A stretch of 64,000 bases of DNA. It comes from Stratiolaelaps scimitus (taxonomy: Eukaryota; Arthropoda; Arachnida; Mesostigmata; Laelapidae). Made by a program: the position numbers and the translations under genes. Under the pieces are notes generated by a model that ran no database searches, had not been told where the DNA came from, and was given only the letters and a program-made list of their open reading frames with translations. Location: NCBI GenBank assembly GCA_019614645.1, contig JABWDB010000013.1, forward strand, positions 1,736,001-1,800,000, read 5' to 3'. This document shows, piece after piece, positions 25,901 to 38,900 of the stretch (positions are counted from its first letter, which is position 1; every line of letters begins with the position of its first letter).

Positions 25901-28900
25901 CAGCCGTGGACCCGCTCCATAACATTTGTTTAACAGCAGCCAGCCGTAGGCAAGTTCGTATCTATCGATTCCTCTTCTAACCACTCTCGACCAATCTCAT
26001 ACTGCAGCCACCTCTATTAGCAGGTGAAGGGTTAAGCTCTTACGAAATCTGTATACGTTACTTTTTGTTGTTGTTTCTTTTTTTGTAGGACGGACATAGC
26101 ACCGGAGTGTCAGCCGGAACGGTGTCCTCTAGAATCAGAAGGCGGTCTGACTGTGGAAAACGGGATTTTCTCACCAACGCGGGGTGCAGTCGGAGATCGA
26201 GTCTTAGTCTCATGTAAAGTGGGCCACGAGCTGCGCGGGGACGTTGAATGGCATTGCCTAGAGAACGCGACATGGTCAGGTTCGACGACCTGTGTGCCCA
26301 TTACGTGCGCACCTCCAGAGGACAGTCACGCGACCCCATCTGATAGGGACTACAGGTGTAGTGGTGGTTTCACGTTCATTACAACGATTGTGGAGTATTT
26401 AAGCCCGTACTCGGTAACTAATACTATTTTCAAAAATGACAAATAATTATGACCGTATCAATATGTCGCGTTATCAGTTAGCATCAATAGCGTTATGATG
26501 ATTTTGGAGAACAGTTCGTAAAATCACCATCCGTAAAATGGCACAGTCTATCACGCGAGTGAATTTTGTGATTGGACAGTATCACACGTTGATGCGTTGT
26601 ACTTCCTGTACACTTCTATGCTGACATAAATCGAGGGGGGATAGTTGGGACAACGTTCAAATATTATTTTGCCTGACCTCGCAACAGCGCTGGACGACTG
26701 GAACACCCGGATGTAGCCTATTGAGGAATTCTCGAATTTCGTCGTGAATAAGGAATAAGAAAACCCTACAAATCTGTCTCAGATCACCCTATGCGAAGGT
26801 ACCTATATCCATGGAATTGCATGAGCACTAAATCCAATCAATCACCGGCTCAGTTTACCTGAATAATCATCATGTATGGGTATACTTTTTGTTTGTCAGA
26901 TATGGCAGTTCAATCGATTACTCCTGTAATCACGGTCACGTGCTTGTGGGCAGCCGAGTCCGCGTTTGTCTCGCGTCGGGACAATGGTCGGCACCTGTAC
27001 CGAACTGTCGTCTCGTGACCTGTCCGTCACCACCGGAGGATCGCTCGCTAACGATTACATACGACCCGTACAATTCGACTCTGTTTGGTGAGTTAACGGC
27101 TACATTAATAAATGATGGTCGACTCTATATTATACAAAAAAGGTGAGATTCGAAACCCTAGGCGGCCACGGCCCCGTCATTGTTAACTTCCTTGAAGGAG
27201 TCTACCACAGGTGCTGATCCGCGCCACCAAGGACAAGCGCGCAGTATCCTCCCTTCTGCGGCGTCTTTGTCTCGCTGTGCAGAGGCAGGAAGGCAATGCC
27301 ACCGCCTCTCTCGGGGGGTGACCACGACCCCAGTCCTGGGCCTAACCACCCTGTCTCCAACTCCGTCACTAATTATCGCATATCCATTAGGTCGATGCAT
27401 AAGTTCCCGCCGTTTCATGAACAATGGAAAAATGACGCACTCAGATCGATTTAAACCAATTCATATATTTATTATGTACCACCGGTTGTTGTTCACGACC
27501 ACCTCCCACCTTTCAATAAGGTGATGGATCACATTATTCCAAAAATAATTGTTTTTTGAGTTGAAGGCGACCAACCCCTGTTCAAGGTTCTTTGAATCGT
27601 CGCAATGCCGGTCACTCAAAAAATTCGCCAGTGAACGAAACAGGTGGTAATCTGTTGGAGCAAGGTCTGGCGAATATGGTGGGTGCGTAAAAACTTCCCA
27701 TCCGAACAAATGGGCTATGTAGAGGTCGCCCTTGCTGTAGCGGAGACGGTTAGACCACGGCGAAAGCCGAAAAAAAGCAGGTGGTCGGAAATGCACTTGT
27801 TTACTGCCTGGAATCCCTATCTTTCAAGCCTGATTTCGAGTTGAAATCCAGTTCACAGCGAAAATCGAATTCCGCAGTCGTGTACAGCGGGAAAAAGGCT
27901 TCGAAACCAGTCGGGTTCAAGATCAGTGGCGAGGGCCTTGTGAAAGGGCAGCAGGTTCAAACAAACGGTGGGAACTTATGCATCAACCTAATACATTTTG
28001 TTTAACTAATCGAAAGTTAAGTACAAAATGAGCGAGCTTGCTAATTTAGGCAATTGGTGATTTTTGTTCCAGGCACGCGGATAACGGTGTCTTGTACATC
28101 CCCGACGGGCCATTTGGTCGGAGTCTCTCAATCGCTGTGTGGAGATCAGGGTATGTGGGATCCTCCATTACCGTCGTGTCTTCCAACTGCAAGAAGTTAT
28201 TGCCCACCTCCAGGACCACCCACCAACGGCCGCATGGAAACCATAGGCGATATTTATAGGTTCGTAGAAACAATGCTTTGTAGGGATACCCGCATATTCA
28301 GTTTGTTTTTTATATCTCGAAGTGCATTTACACTTCCAATGAGTTTGGGTTCATTGATGTTGCTGTGATTTCAAACAATTGCCATTACTCCTTCTGAATA
28401 GAAATGGTGGAGTTGAGCTAAGAAGCCTACGGCGTTTGGTTCCACAGAAATATTCCTCTTTCTTACATAGCGGTCTTGGATGAACATTCGTCTACGATCG
28501 TTAGCTAGTTATGTGAAAATTAACTTATCTACCCTTCAGTTCAATGTAGTCCAGTCAAACTATAGTTTAACTCTAAGAGAGCCTGGTTAATTATCTTCTT
28601 GGCATGGACCTCGCGAGTTCGCGTTCTCCCAAATGAGACCAGAGAAATAACCCTGTATCGTAAACGGTCTTTGACTAAACCTAGAAGCATATAAGTCGCT
28701 ACAAAAAAGAGTTAGGATATCTCAGCCACAGCGCACTGAAGCTAGATGGTAGAGAGGAGTAATTAAGGCAATTGCTAATCAAAGCTCGCAATTACTTCAA
28801 AGTTGTAACAAGCGACGTTCAGTTCCTATCTGTGAAGTTCAATTCGTAACTGTGGAAAGGCTCATACACATATAACGATAGGACGCTTTGTTCGCTGAAT

Positions 28901-31780
28901 TGTCGAAACAGGGCATTCCTGCGAGGATTCGTTAATGATTAATGTTGTGAAAATAGCCCAAATAACTTCCCTACATAATATCGTTCTTACAGGTTTAGTT
29001 GTGACAATGGCTACCGTCTATTGGGTAGCTCGCAAATCGATTGCAACCAAGAGGCGGAATCTGTTGAAATCCGCCCTCCGAAGTGCGTCAAACTCGCGAC
29101 CTGCCCTAAGGTATGATTACGCTATGCAACAAGCCTACACTAAATTCTAGGTAGGCTGTACAAAAACCTGTATATCACACACTCATAGCAGCAGCAGCAA
29201 CAACAACAACGTAATGATAACACGAAAAGATATATATTTTGGCAATGTTTATTTAAAACTGGTATATCCGACCCAAACTGAGAAGTGATGTCCGAATGCG
29301 GCGGCGGCGGGAGGGGGCGGTATCCCATCTAAGCAATTATGCTGAAGGGCGTCCCTATATTCTCATCTCTCTACATTTTTACATGATCATGTGTATTTTT
29401 GTCATACGTATATCCTGCTCGGATCATATCGTCTTCGCATCTATGAGTACTACTCCGCCTTGGTGAAGTATTCCACATTCAATTTGTTCTCTAAAATGTG
29501 ATCGATCGCCGAAATCGTACGTTTATTTTATAATCAATTTTTATGCGGAAAATCACATGATATATATATATATATATATTTATATAGATATATTCACCGG
29601 CCTTTGTTAATGTTAACGAAAGCATTTTGTAACACACTTCTCAGTTTTTCGCTTGTGCACCATACACTAATTCCGTACGAAGGCTGTTTCGTACAGATTC
29701 ACTCTCCTCTCGCGTCCATACTTGCATATTTCATAATCATTCAGGGGGGGGGGTTGCTGCCGACCATTCGCATCTCAGTCATCTCATCATCACGTCTCAT
29801 CATGTAGGCGGTTGACATCATCAATTCGTTCGTCTCACGTCTGTCCCTTGTTGTGTGTATTTGATATCATGCATACAATGTCAACTACATACGGCGTTGG
29901 TACTTTCACATCATTTGAGGTTCTTTCCGTGGGGTGGGACGAGGGGGGTGTTTGTGTGTGTGGGGGGTTGGGCGGGGGTAATTAACAAAAGAAAAGGCTC
30001 ATCAAAAAGATTCATTCATTCAGTCATTTGGCCATTTGCTCATGCGTCCTTCCCATCGGTTGGATCCTCGACTCATTTGGTCAGGAGCAAGATCAGTGGC
30101 GAGATAAAACTGCTCCCTACGCCGAGACGTCTCGTGTGTCGCAGCTATTGTCTTCGCGAAATTTTGACAACCCCACACTGTCAACGATGATGAGTTTGTG
30201 TATTTGCACATGTGCGCAGTAATAGTAGTAGTAGTAGTGATAGTAATAGTAGCAGTATTAGTAATGGAAATTATGAAATGGCGTCATATTCCCCACCCAC
30301 TACATCCCCCTAGGATTCGTTCACGTCAGCACGAAATGGGGCAATTGTGCGCGGAACTTGCAGTATCCTCCGATCTCGATTTTGCATAGCGCCCCAGCCA
30401 AACTCCCGTCCAGTTGACGGGGAACGCCGAACGTGAAGGCCAAAGGTTCTGTTTCGCTCTTTTCTTTGTTTGACTTCACTTCGCCGAGGTAATGCGCGCA
30501 CACACACACAATCTCACACACAGGGCGGCGTCAGGCAATTTATACTTGTGATACGTGACCACAACGGCACGAATGGGAGCACTATTCCACGGGCCACGAA
30601 TCGTTGTGTGCTGGTTGAATTGAGTTTGGCGTCACCAACTTTGGTTCCTTGTCCTCTGCTGTGGCTTATACGCCATCGGATTTTGTCGGACTTCAATGAT
30701 TCTCTGTAGACTGTCAGTATTAAGTAATAGACTGTGGTTCAACCCCAGGGAGATTTCTCCCCAGCCTGGAGCTAATTTTAGCTAAGCGAGCCCGTCCCAA
30801 TTTCGTCCAGTCAACAGAAGCTTGCTTTGTATTTTCAAGAGAAGCTCTATCAATTCGTCTTCCTGCTCACCGCTCGAAAACTATACATCATATGAAAAGT
30901 GTATTTTCTTGGGACAACTCAGGGATGTTGTATTTACACAGTATTTCGTGTCGTTCTCCTGAACATGAATTTATCTCATTAAAACGTAATGCGTAATTAT
31001 GATCATCCTCACACGTAACACATTGCAAGTCTGATGATACTACCCTTTAATTAAATTTCACTCTTCTTCATAGATGACTTGCGTTTTTGTTTCCCATGAA
31101 TCGCTCACCCGACGCCGTACATGCACGCGCTCAGACCACTTACAACAGTCAACCAATCAGCCAAACAATCAATCAGTCGCAGACAATCGGACACTAGTCA
31201 TAAATCATTATCATTTCGTATCGTTGTCATATACATATGCACGAATCCTCTGGCAAAAAAGTCATCCGTTCATTCTTTCATCAACGCATCCTCATAATTT
31301 CGATGATATTACTATCGGTAGCTGCTAGAAACTATTACAATGATTCTTGGCGCTTGTTCTTCATCCATCAATCAAATCCATAGATCAATCATAATTCATT
31401 AATGAGTTAACTGGCGGCAGCTGATGAGTGTATACATTGCATGATATGACATTGCCGGCTGACGAACCGCCCCCTACCAACCCGCATTCGAAAAAGGCCG
31501 CCGGGAACAACCACCCGAGTACCCACGAAGAACTGTATACGACAGCCATACTTTGATGATGATATATATATATATATATGTACTTTCTTCGTTCGATAGT
31601 AATCGTGAAGGGGAGATTTATTCTAACGCTGGCTAATTGTTACATATTTGTGATATGAAAATATATTTCATACTTTACGAAAAACCGAATTTCGATCTAG
31701 TCCACACACACACACGGGTGCTGTCGTTCACAAAACCTCGGATGTCTCGGATCATCATAAGAGTTCCCCCTTCCATATGT

Positions 31781-31823
<43 letters not shown>

Positions 31824-32559
31824 ATATATATGGTATGTGGCACCATGAGGTGATGGCGAGTTCTTGGTCGACGAGAAGAATAAAACAAGAATATATATTT
31901 TGGGTGGAGGGTGAGTGAAGGTGAACTCGTCCATTTTCCAGCATCTGAGAACATAACGGGCCACCCCCTTGGTATTATAGACAATACGGTACGGTTGAGT
32001 ATACATTTGATTGTTGTTGGTAGTTTCGATGGTTGGATATGTATTGATTATATGCAGTACGTGTGTCATACATAAAAAAATGCTAATGTTATATTTCATT
32101 ATTATAATAGGTAAACGATCTTTAACTGTGGTGTCAGCTCTAATGTACAGCTGTCACAGTCCGCATAATAATATAAAGATGATGACGATGGTGATAATAT
32201 GTCATCATTATACATTTACATATTTATCGATATGTTCAGATATTGTACTCTCATTATAGTCATCGTACATAATCTACTGTATATGTCGCCGTCTGCTGCA
32301 CGATTATACCTAAATAGTTAGAGCAATAATAATAATAATAATAATAATCATCATATTAATCATCAATCGTATTAATCATTCAGGTGGATGAATGGATATG
32401 TATGTATTATATGTATGTAGGTGGGGCTTGGCAACCGAAGTCGCGACTAACGTCAGACAGACGCGTTTAGATCCGTCTGATTTAATTGGCAGTCCACGGC
32501 GAGAGACTGGCACGGAGAGGTTAACCGGCTGCACACAGATTTTTCATGATCTCGATTTC

Positions 32560-32593
<34 letters not shown>

Positions 32594-33310
32594 GTATATT
32601 TGATGTGTACCACCTCGTTGTGTTTACAATCGTGTCAATCCAAAATTATAAAACATTCTCAATGTCGGTTTCGTAACGACTTCTCCCGTTATGTTAATGT
32701 TAGTTCAACGATAGTAGATACAATTGTTGCATAATTATCAACATCGTCAGCATAAAAAATTACAATTATCTTCCTCTCTGGCTGGCTTCTCCTACACAAT
32801 GTAGAGAGCAGCCATAGTGGTGGCTTGTCGTTTATACAATGTTTGGCATTTGGTTGTTCCACCCTTTTCGGTTCGCCGCTTCGTTTCAACTTCTGTCGTC
32901 CGCGTAATGTGCTTGTAGATTGATATCGCAATAATAATAATAATAATAATAAGAATAACAGTAATAGCGGCGGTAGGCATTAAAACTAACATTGTGTGGC
33001 ATTTGTAAGTGCGGGCGCATCGAAAAAAAAAAGAGACGGCCATTGTGTCGATGTCCTCCTCGTTCTTGTCGTCATTACCACTTTTTGACGAGTTTAGTTC
33101 GGATAATTCTTTGTGCCGCCTTTCTGAGATCGACCTTGTATGTGTCATACACGCTATGGAAATCATAGGTAGAAATGTAACAAAATACTACTCGACAGCT
33201 CTTTCGACCGTCTTTTTGTAAAGTCATCTACTTTTTCTTTTGCATTTTTTTTTGTTTGTTGCATACATGCCACCTCTCCACCGTAACTCGCCTGGCAGAG
33301 CACGAAGTAT

Positions 33311-33347
<37 letters not shown>

Positions 33348-35897
33348 ATCAGCACCGTTCATCATTTATAATAAAATAATGATAATAATACTAATAATAC
33401 ACACAGTTTGAGAACCTTGTTGTACAGAATTATAACAATCGTCGCTTGGGGATGGTTTGTCTCCCTCTCTCTCTCTCGCTTGTCTACGCGGAAATCCTTA
33501 TATATGCAGCATGTATTTATAGAATGTATGTACATGTACAATTTTCATTGGAGTACTTCGAAATTGTGTTTGAGATAGACCGAAAATAAAACATAAGCAA
33601 AGGGCCATATTCAATTTTCACTACGTCTTCCGAGTCGTTGCTTTCATTGGTCGAACGGTCATTGTTGTAGAAGAGTGAAACCGAAATATTGTGGTGGGGA
33701 GGGTTGATCAGAGGGACATCCTCCAATAGAGTCCACCGTTACTTGGCATAAGCCACCGTTAGAATATAGGAAGAGCGAGCCTGGAGCACATTCTCAGGAG
33801 TTTGCGCTCCTTGTGTCGTTGCCTTTCGGCTCTCATCATGATCTATCTCTCTCTCTCTCTCTCTCCCTTTATATATATATATACTTTGGTCAGGTTGAAA
33901 AAAAATTGAAGTTGAGCGAAACGCGCCAACATATATATACCTGCGTACTTCAACAGTGAACGACAGTTGGCAATCATCGTTATCGTTCAGTGCCAAGGAG
34001 AAAACTAAACATCCTTGTGCCCTTATTGTTTTGAGTAATCGACAAACGTAACAATGAAACAACAGGCATACCGCCAATCGAGATACGCGTCGGGTGGGAA
34101 TAGTGAGAGTGATACAATGCTATAATGAAGTTCATAATATGAATAGATCATGCGGCGATCAATATGATAGCACAAAGGAAGATTTCATTGTCGCATTAAT
34201 TCAGATGATGAGATTTTCCATGTCGAAATAGCGCTTCGTTCAGTACGGCCGAAGGCAGCGGGGAGGCAGGGATCACAAGGTCGAGTCACCTCGAGGTCAC
34301 CCCTGTGTCAAAGTGTTTGTGTGTATATTCACAATTCTGAGAGAGTGCATCTCGTCTGATCTTCCCCATTCTAGTAGATTGATATTATGCCAAAAAATAG
34401 TACTAATAGTAATGGGCAATGAACAACCTTCACCTTGGCTTTCGGGTGGCAGCTGGCCATTGAATATGAGCGGCATACTGACACGCTCACGCATTGAAAT
34501 CGCAGCCATTCTGTACATGACAGCGTTCTGGTTTTGAGGGGCGCCGAAAGTTCATAAAGTGTTTTGCTAACAAAAACAAAAATAGCCAAAAGCAAAAGAA
34601 ATATGAAAAAAAAACAACTATGACCATAGGGAAAGAATTGTATCGCATCGATGAAACAGAACTACCAATAATGATAATGGTACAAATGAACACATGCATA
34701 CACATCCACACTTCATACGCCAAGGAGAAGGAGAGAGGGACTTACTTTGCCATTAGAAATGTCCATTATTCTCAATCTCTGTCTGTGTCAGTCTCGCCTC
34801 GCTCTCTCCCTCTCGCTAAAGGCAAATAGAACAGTCCCGTCCGCGCAGGACTGTCAACACAAACTCTCTCATATTCATTCGCTAATACTGCAATAGGTGT
34901 AGAAATACATTGGATAATGCTGGTACCGCCCCTACCACTACGATCGACCACTGGTGACATATTTGCTCAACCCTGCGAGAAATAAATGGACAAATTAAAT
35001 CAATGCCCCACAGAAACAAATCACCAGTGAGGTGACGAGTACAGTTTTGCATTTACCGAGTGATTCTGAGTGCGAAAAACGATCAAGCTGAGCGGAGCAG
35101 TGGTATTCAATTGCGCATGATTCAATAATTCGCATAGTTCGCCACATCCGCACTAGGCAAAATTTGCATAATTTGCATGTCCGGTCCGTCGATAAATTCC
35201 CGTGTTCGAGAATAGATCGAATTTTGACCAATTTCGTCCTAAGCAAACACACACACACATACACACATTCAACTCGTTCGCATTCGTCTTCATATTGAAC
35301 GCTAATGCGTCGATTATTGCTCCGGTCAATGCGGCAACAAGAATTACACAGGCACGAGAATTTCATAGCGGTGCCTTGAAATTTCGCACATTTGCGCACA
35401 CTCATGTGCACATCTCTGCACACACCTCACATATAAGGTCGCGCAATCTATCACCAGTTTTTCCCGCAGCAGCAGCAGTAGCAGCATTCACCAGCTAATT
35501 GATAAATCATAATCATCATTTGCCACCGCCGCCGCCACCGTCATCGTAATCAGCTACTGTCGTCTCTCGATACTCGTTGTGCAACATGGCGACACATTAA
35601 GAAATAATAGCACCCTTTGTTACTCTCTCTCTCTCTCTGTCGTTTTTAGCACCGTTATACATCGACATTATTAGATTATGGTATATCTTAAGCATCTGCT
35701 CTTGTCATTCTCTGGCAGGGAACACGTTTCAAAAAAATACTTGCATTTGTCTCCCAGTTTGTTGTGATGTTTTTTGTTGATAATTATATATATATATATA
35801 TATATATATTCATTCATGCATGTACTTATTTATGTGTGTATATGGGTATTGTATATCTATTGAAATTATAGCACCAATACTGAGTATATTATTAATA

Positions 35898-35934
<37 letters not shown>

Positions 35935-38900
35935 CTATATAAATACACTCTGGTTAAGAAAGTGGCCACTTCTCGTTACTCAATTGAGAATCCACAGCCA
36001 AACGTATCCTTCCAAGCGAACACGAGTAGAATTATTGCAGGAACCTTAATACTTTGACATGCTAATTCCTGTCGATGACATGGTCACCTTTGTACAATAT
36101 GTATAACACTCGGAAATTATTTCTCCACATGAATATTTTCCGTCAATCTCCATCATCAGCCATCATACGGTAAAATTAAATAGAGACAACGCTTTCGTCA
36201 CCCAAGTGATGATATTATAATTACAATATTTGTCAAGAAAAAAAATGCAGCTCCCTCTTCAACTTGCACACGCCCAGGACACCAGAGACGTTTAAAGCAA
36301 ATCCGATATACCATGGCCCATCTTAAGTCAATTCAAAATCGCAAAACGAAAACATCGAGGAATCATTTTAACAAAAAAAGCAAGCCCGTTGCTATAAGGT
36401 CGACCGTGACTTACAGACACACCCATACACACATGCACAGACGTTGTGTGTTAATTATATTCCTGGCTGAGCCAACCTCGAAAGTTCACCCCAAAGGACA
36501 CATCAGCCATGGAAATGCAATGAATAATCGCAAAGTGGTCACTCCCATACACCTTGTGTTGATTGATCTTCATTTATATAGATTGCTAGTTGTGATTGGT
36601 CGTGTTGATATTATTAATATCGACAATTATAATACTCTTATGTCAACACCGGAAATACTGAAATACTAGTACTATGTAATGTGTACAACTAGACATCAGT
36701 TAATCGATATGTCGTATATATATATATACCTTTGTTTCATGTCGTGTTCGACACTATTTACGAACGTTCTTCTCGACCAACAGCGCTGAAGTTGAAAGCT
36801 GTCGTCGACTAAAAAGGCACTCTTTCCGTTTCCTCTTGGACGGATTAAGGCTTGCTGGTTTGAGGCACTGGGTGGGGATTTTAATTAATAATATGTATGT
36901 GTATGTATGCATAATATATATATATATATATATATATCGATGCTCTTCCTTCTGTGATGTTCTGTGTGATCTTCTCATCTTCTTTCTTCTTTCTCTCCTT
37001 GTATGTCTATATATATCTCTCTCTCTCTCAGTGTCTGGATAGAAAATAATTCATAGCGACGTCGCGTTGCACAGAGACAAGGGAAATTGTGTGCCACGCT
37101 TCGACAGTATTTCGAGTAGCAGCATCGTATAGAGTATACTGCATTTATACAAAGGCACTCGGTTAATGAATTTGTTTGTATTCATCCGCTTATCATCATC
37201 AACATTATGTTATGTTTTTGTCAGTTGACAACGCTGTGTATAGATAGTTTTCCACGTTCCACCGTCGTTGAAAAATGAAAATTCAAAAGGAGAAAACCTA
37301 CAGCAGAACAGTGGAAGCACCGGCGTGGCTGTCCTAGACAAGAAATTTTCTCGAAAACGTAAAACTGTATACACAAAATTTCATCTGGTGACCACGTAGG
37401 AATCGAGCTGTGGCGTGGCATTTTGATATTGTCCGTTCGTAGAGACCGTCCTTACTTATAGAAGGTGTCTGTGGGGCACGTTTATGTGCGATGTTTGGAA
37501 AGTTCCTTTGTTGTTGTTATTAAAGTAACTATATACACATTGATCCATATAATCACAATAATATACAGATCCGAAAATACTTTAATGGAAAAATGCAATG
37601 TTCGACTAGGGGTATTAGTGTAAAAGTCTAGGACAGCAGCGTTTTGTTTGGGGGGAGATGACTTTTCAGTGGTGAAAGTTGATACTGAAAGTTGGAGGAC
37701 TAGTGCCAGCTTCAATTCGATGCACCTCGCTTCCTCAAACCATTCGTGTTCGGTTACTTCGTATGTGTCTAGTTATGTATATTTATATATATATATATAT
37801 ATGTATATAATATGTATATATCTTCATACAGGTTTAGTAGGCACCATGGTTCTGTTTCATACAGCTCTGTTCACATGTATCGTAGCACCATTGTGAATTG
37901 TTGCTGTGCAGGTGTTACCCTTGAGCTGAAAATGTTCAGACGGGTAACGCCTGTGTTTTTGACATCGTTTACTGACTGGGACGAACTTGCGGTCAGCTCG
38001 TTGCAAGGGTCCATACATAGTAAGCACTAGATCAAATGTTTCCCTTGGCGTCCAGTTCGGGTCATTGCGACCCAGCGCGTATGAGGGACTATCTCGCTTC
38101 ATATAGTCGACAGCATATCCTGCTAACAGGGGAAGAACCACTGTCGCCGTCAGAACATATCATCCCAATATATGACTATGATCTTCACTCGTGTCGTCGC
38201 GTTCGTTTACCTGCTCTTACCGCTAAGGAGGTCGATATTCGCCCCCATTATAAGCTCCATAGGTCCCGCGGCAAAAGCTAGTGGCGCCACGCCAGCCGTA
38301 AGTGCTGTGAGTGGTGTCACTGATGAGATGGCAGATATTGGGCTCACCGGGGACACGGTGGATAGCTTTGTGACCGCGGACGCTTGCGAGATAGGTGACG
38401 GCGCTGGTCCAGGCGATATGGCTGAAACGGGTGAAACGGACGGCGCAGTGGTCGGCGTCGAGCTCCTGCCGCCCTTCGAAGGTGATCGGCAATTTCGGCC
38501 GAAAGGTCGGTGGCGGTTCATGTGCAGACGAAGGGTGGTCTTTCGCGAGGACCTTTGTTATCGAACGGACACATGGACAAAAATAATCCGCACTGTGACA
38601 ACGATGCATGGTGTATGGTCGTGCCACCGGCGCATTTACCGATTTAACCATGAATGATTACCCATTTATTTGATTTTGTAGTATGAATATCTCGAGAAGA
38701 TTGTAGTGCACCATAGTTTAATATACTGACTGAATGGAACCTCAAGGGTCCTCAACTCCCCCTCAGGTTATTACGAGTATCTTGGATTCCAATATGAGAT
38801 GAAACTGTTAAACATCGTATTTAAATATGCTAGCCACTTCTGATGACACTAAACCTCAAACGATTCCACCAAACAGCAGCCAAGGCCAGGAGCACCTACC

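Noticed and set aside
38223..38651. 142-codon minus-strand frame over the zinc-finger tail
   Set aside because: The spliced frame that completes the second C2H2 finger is a different one; this is a shadow.
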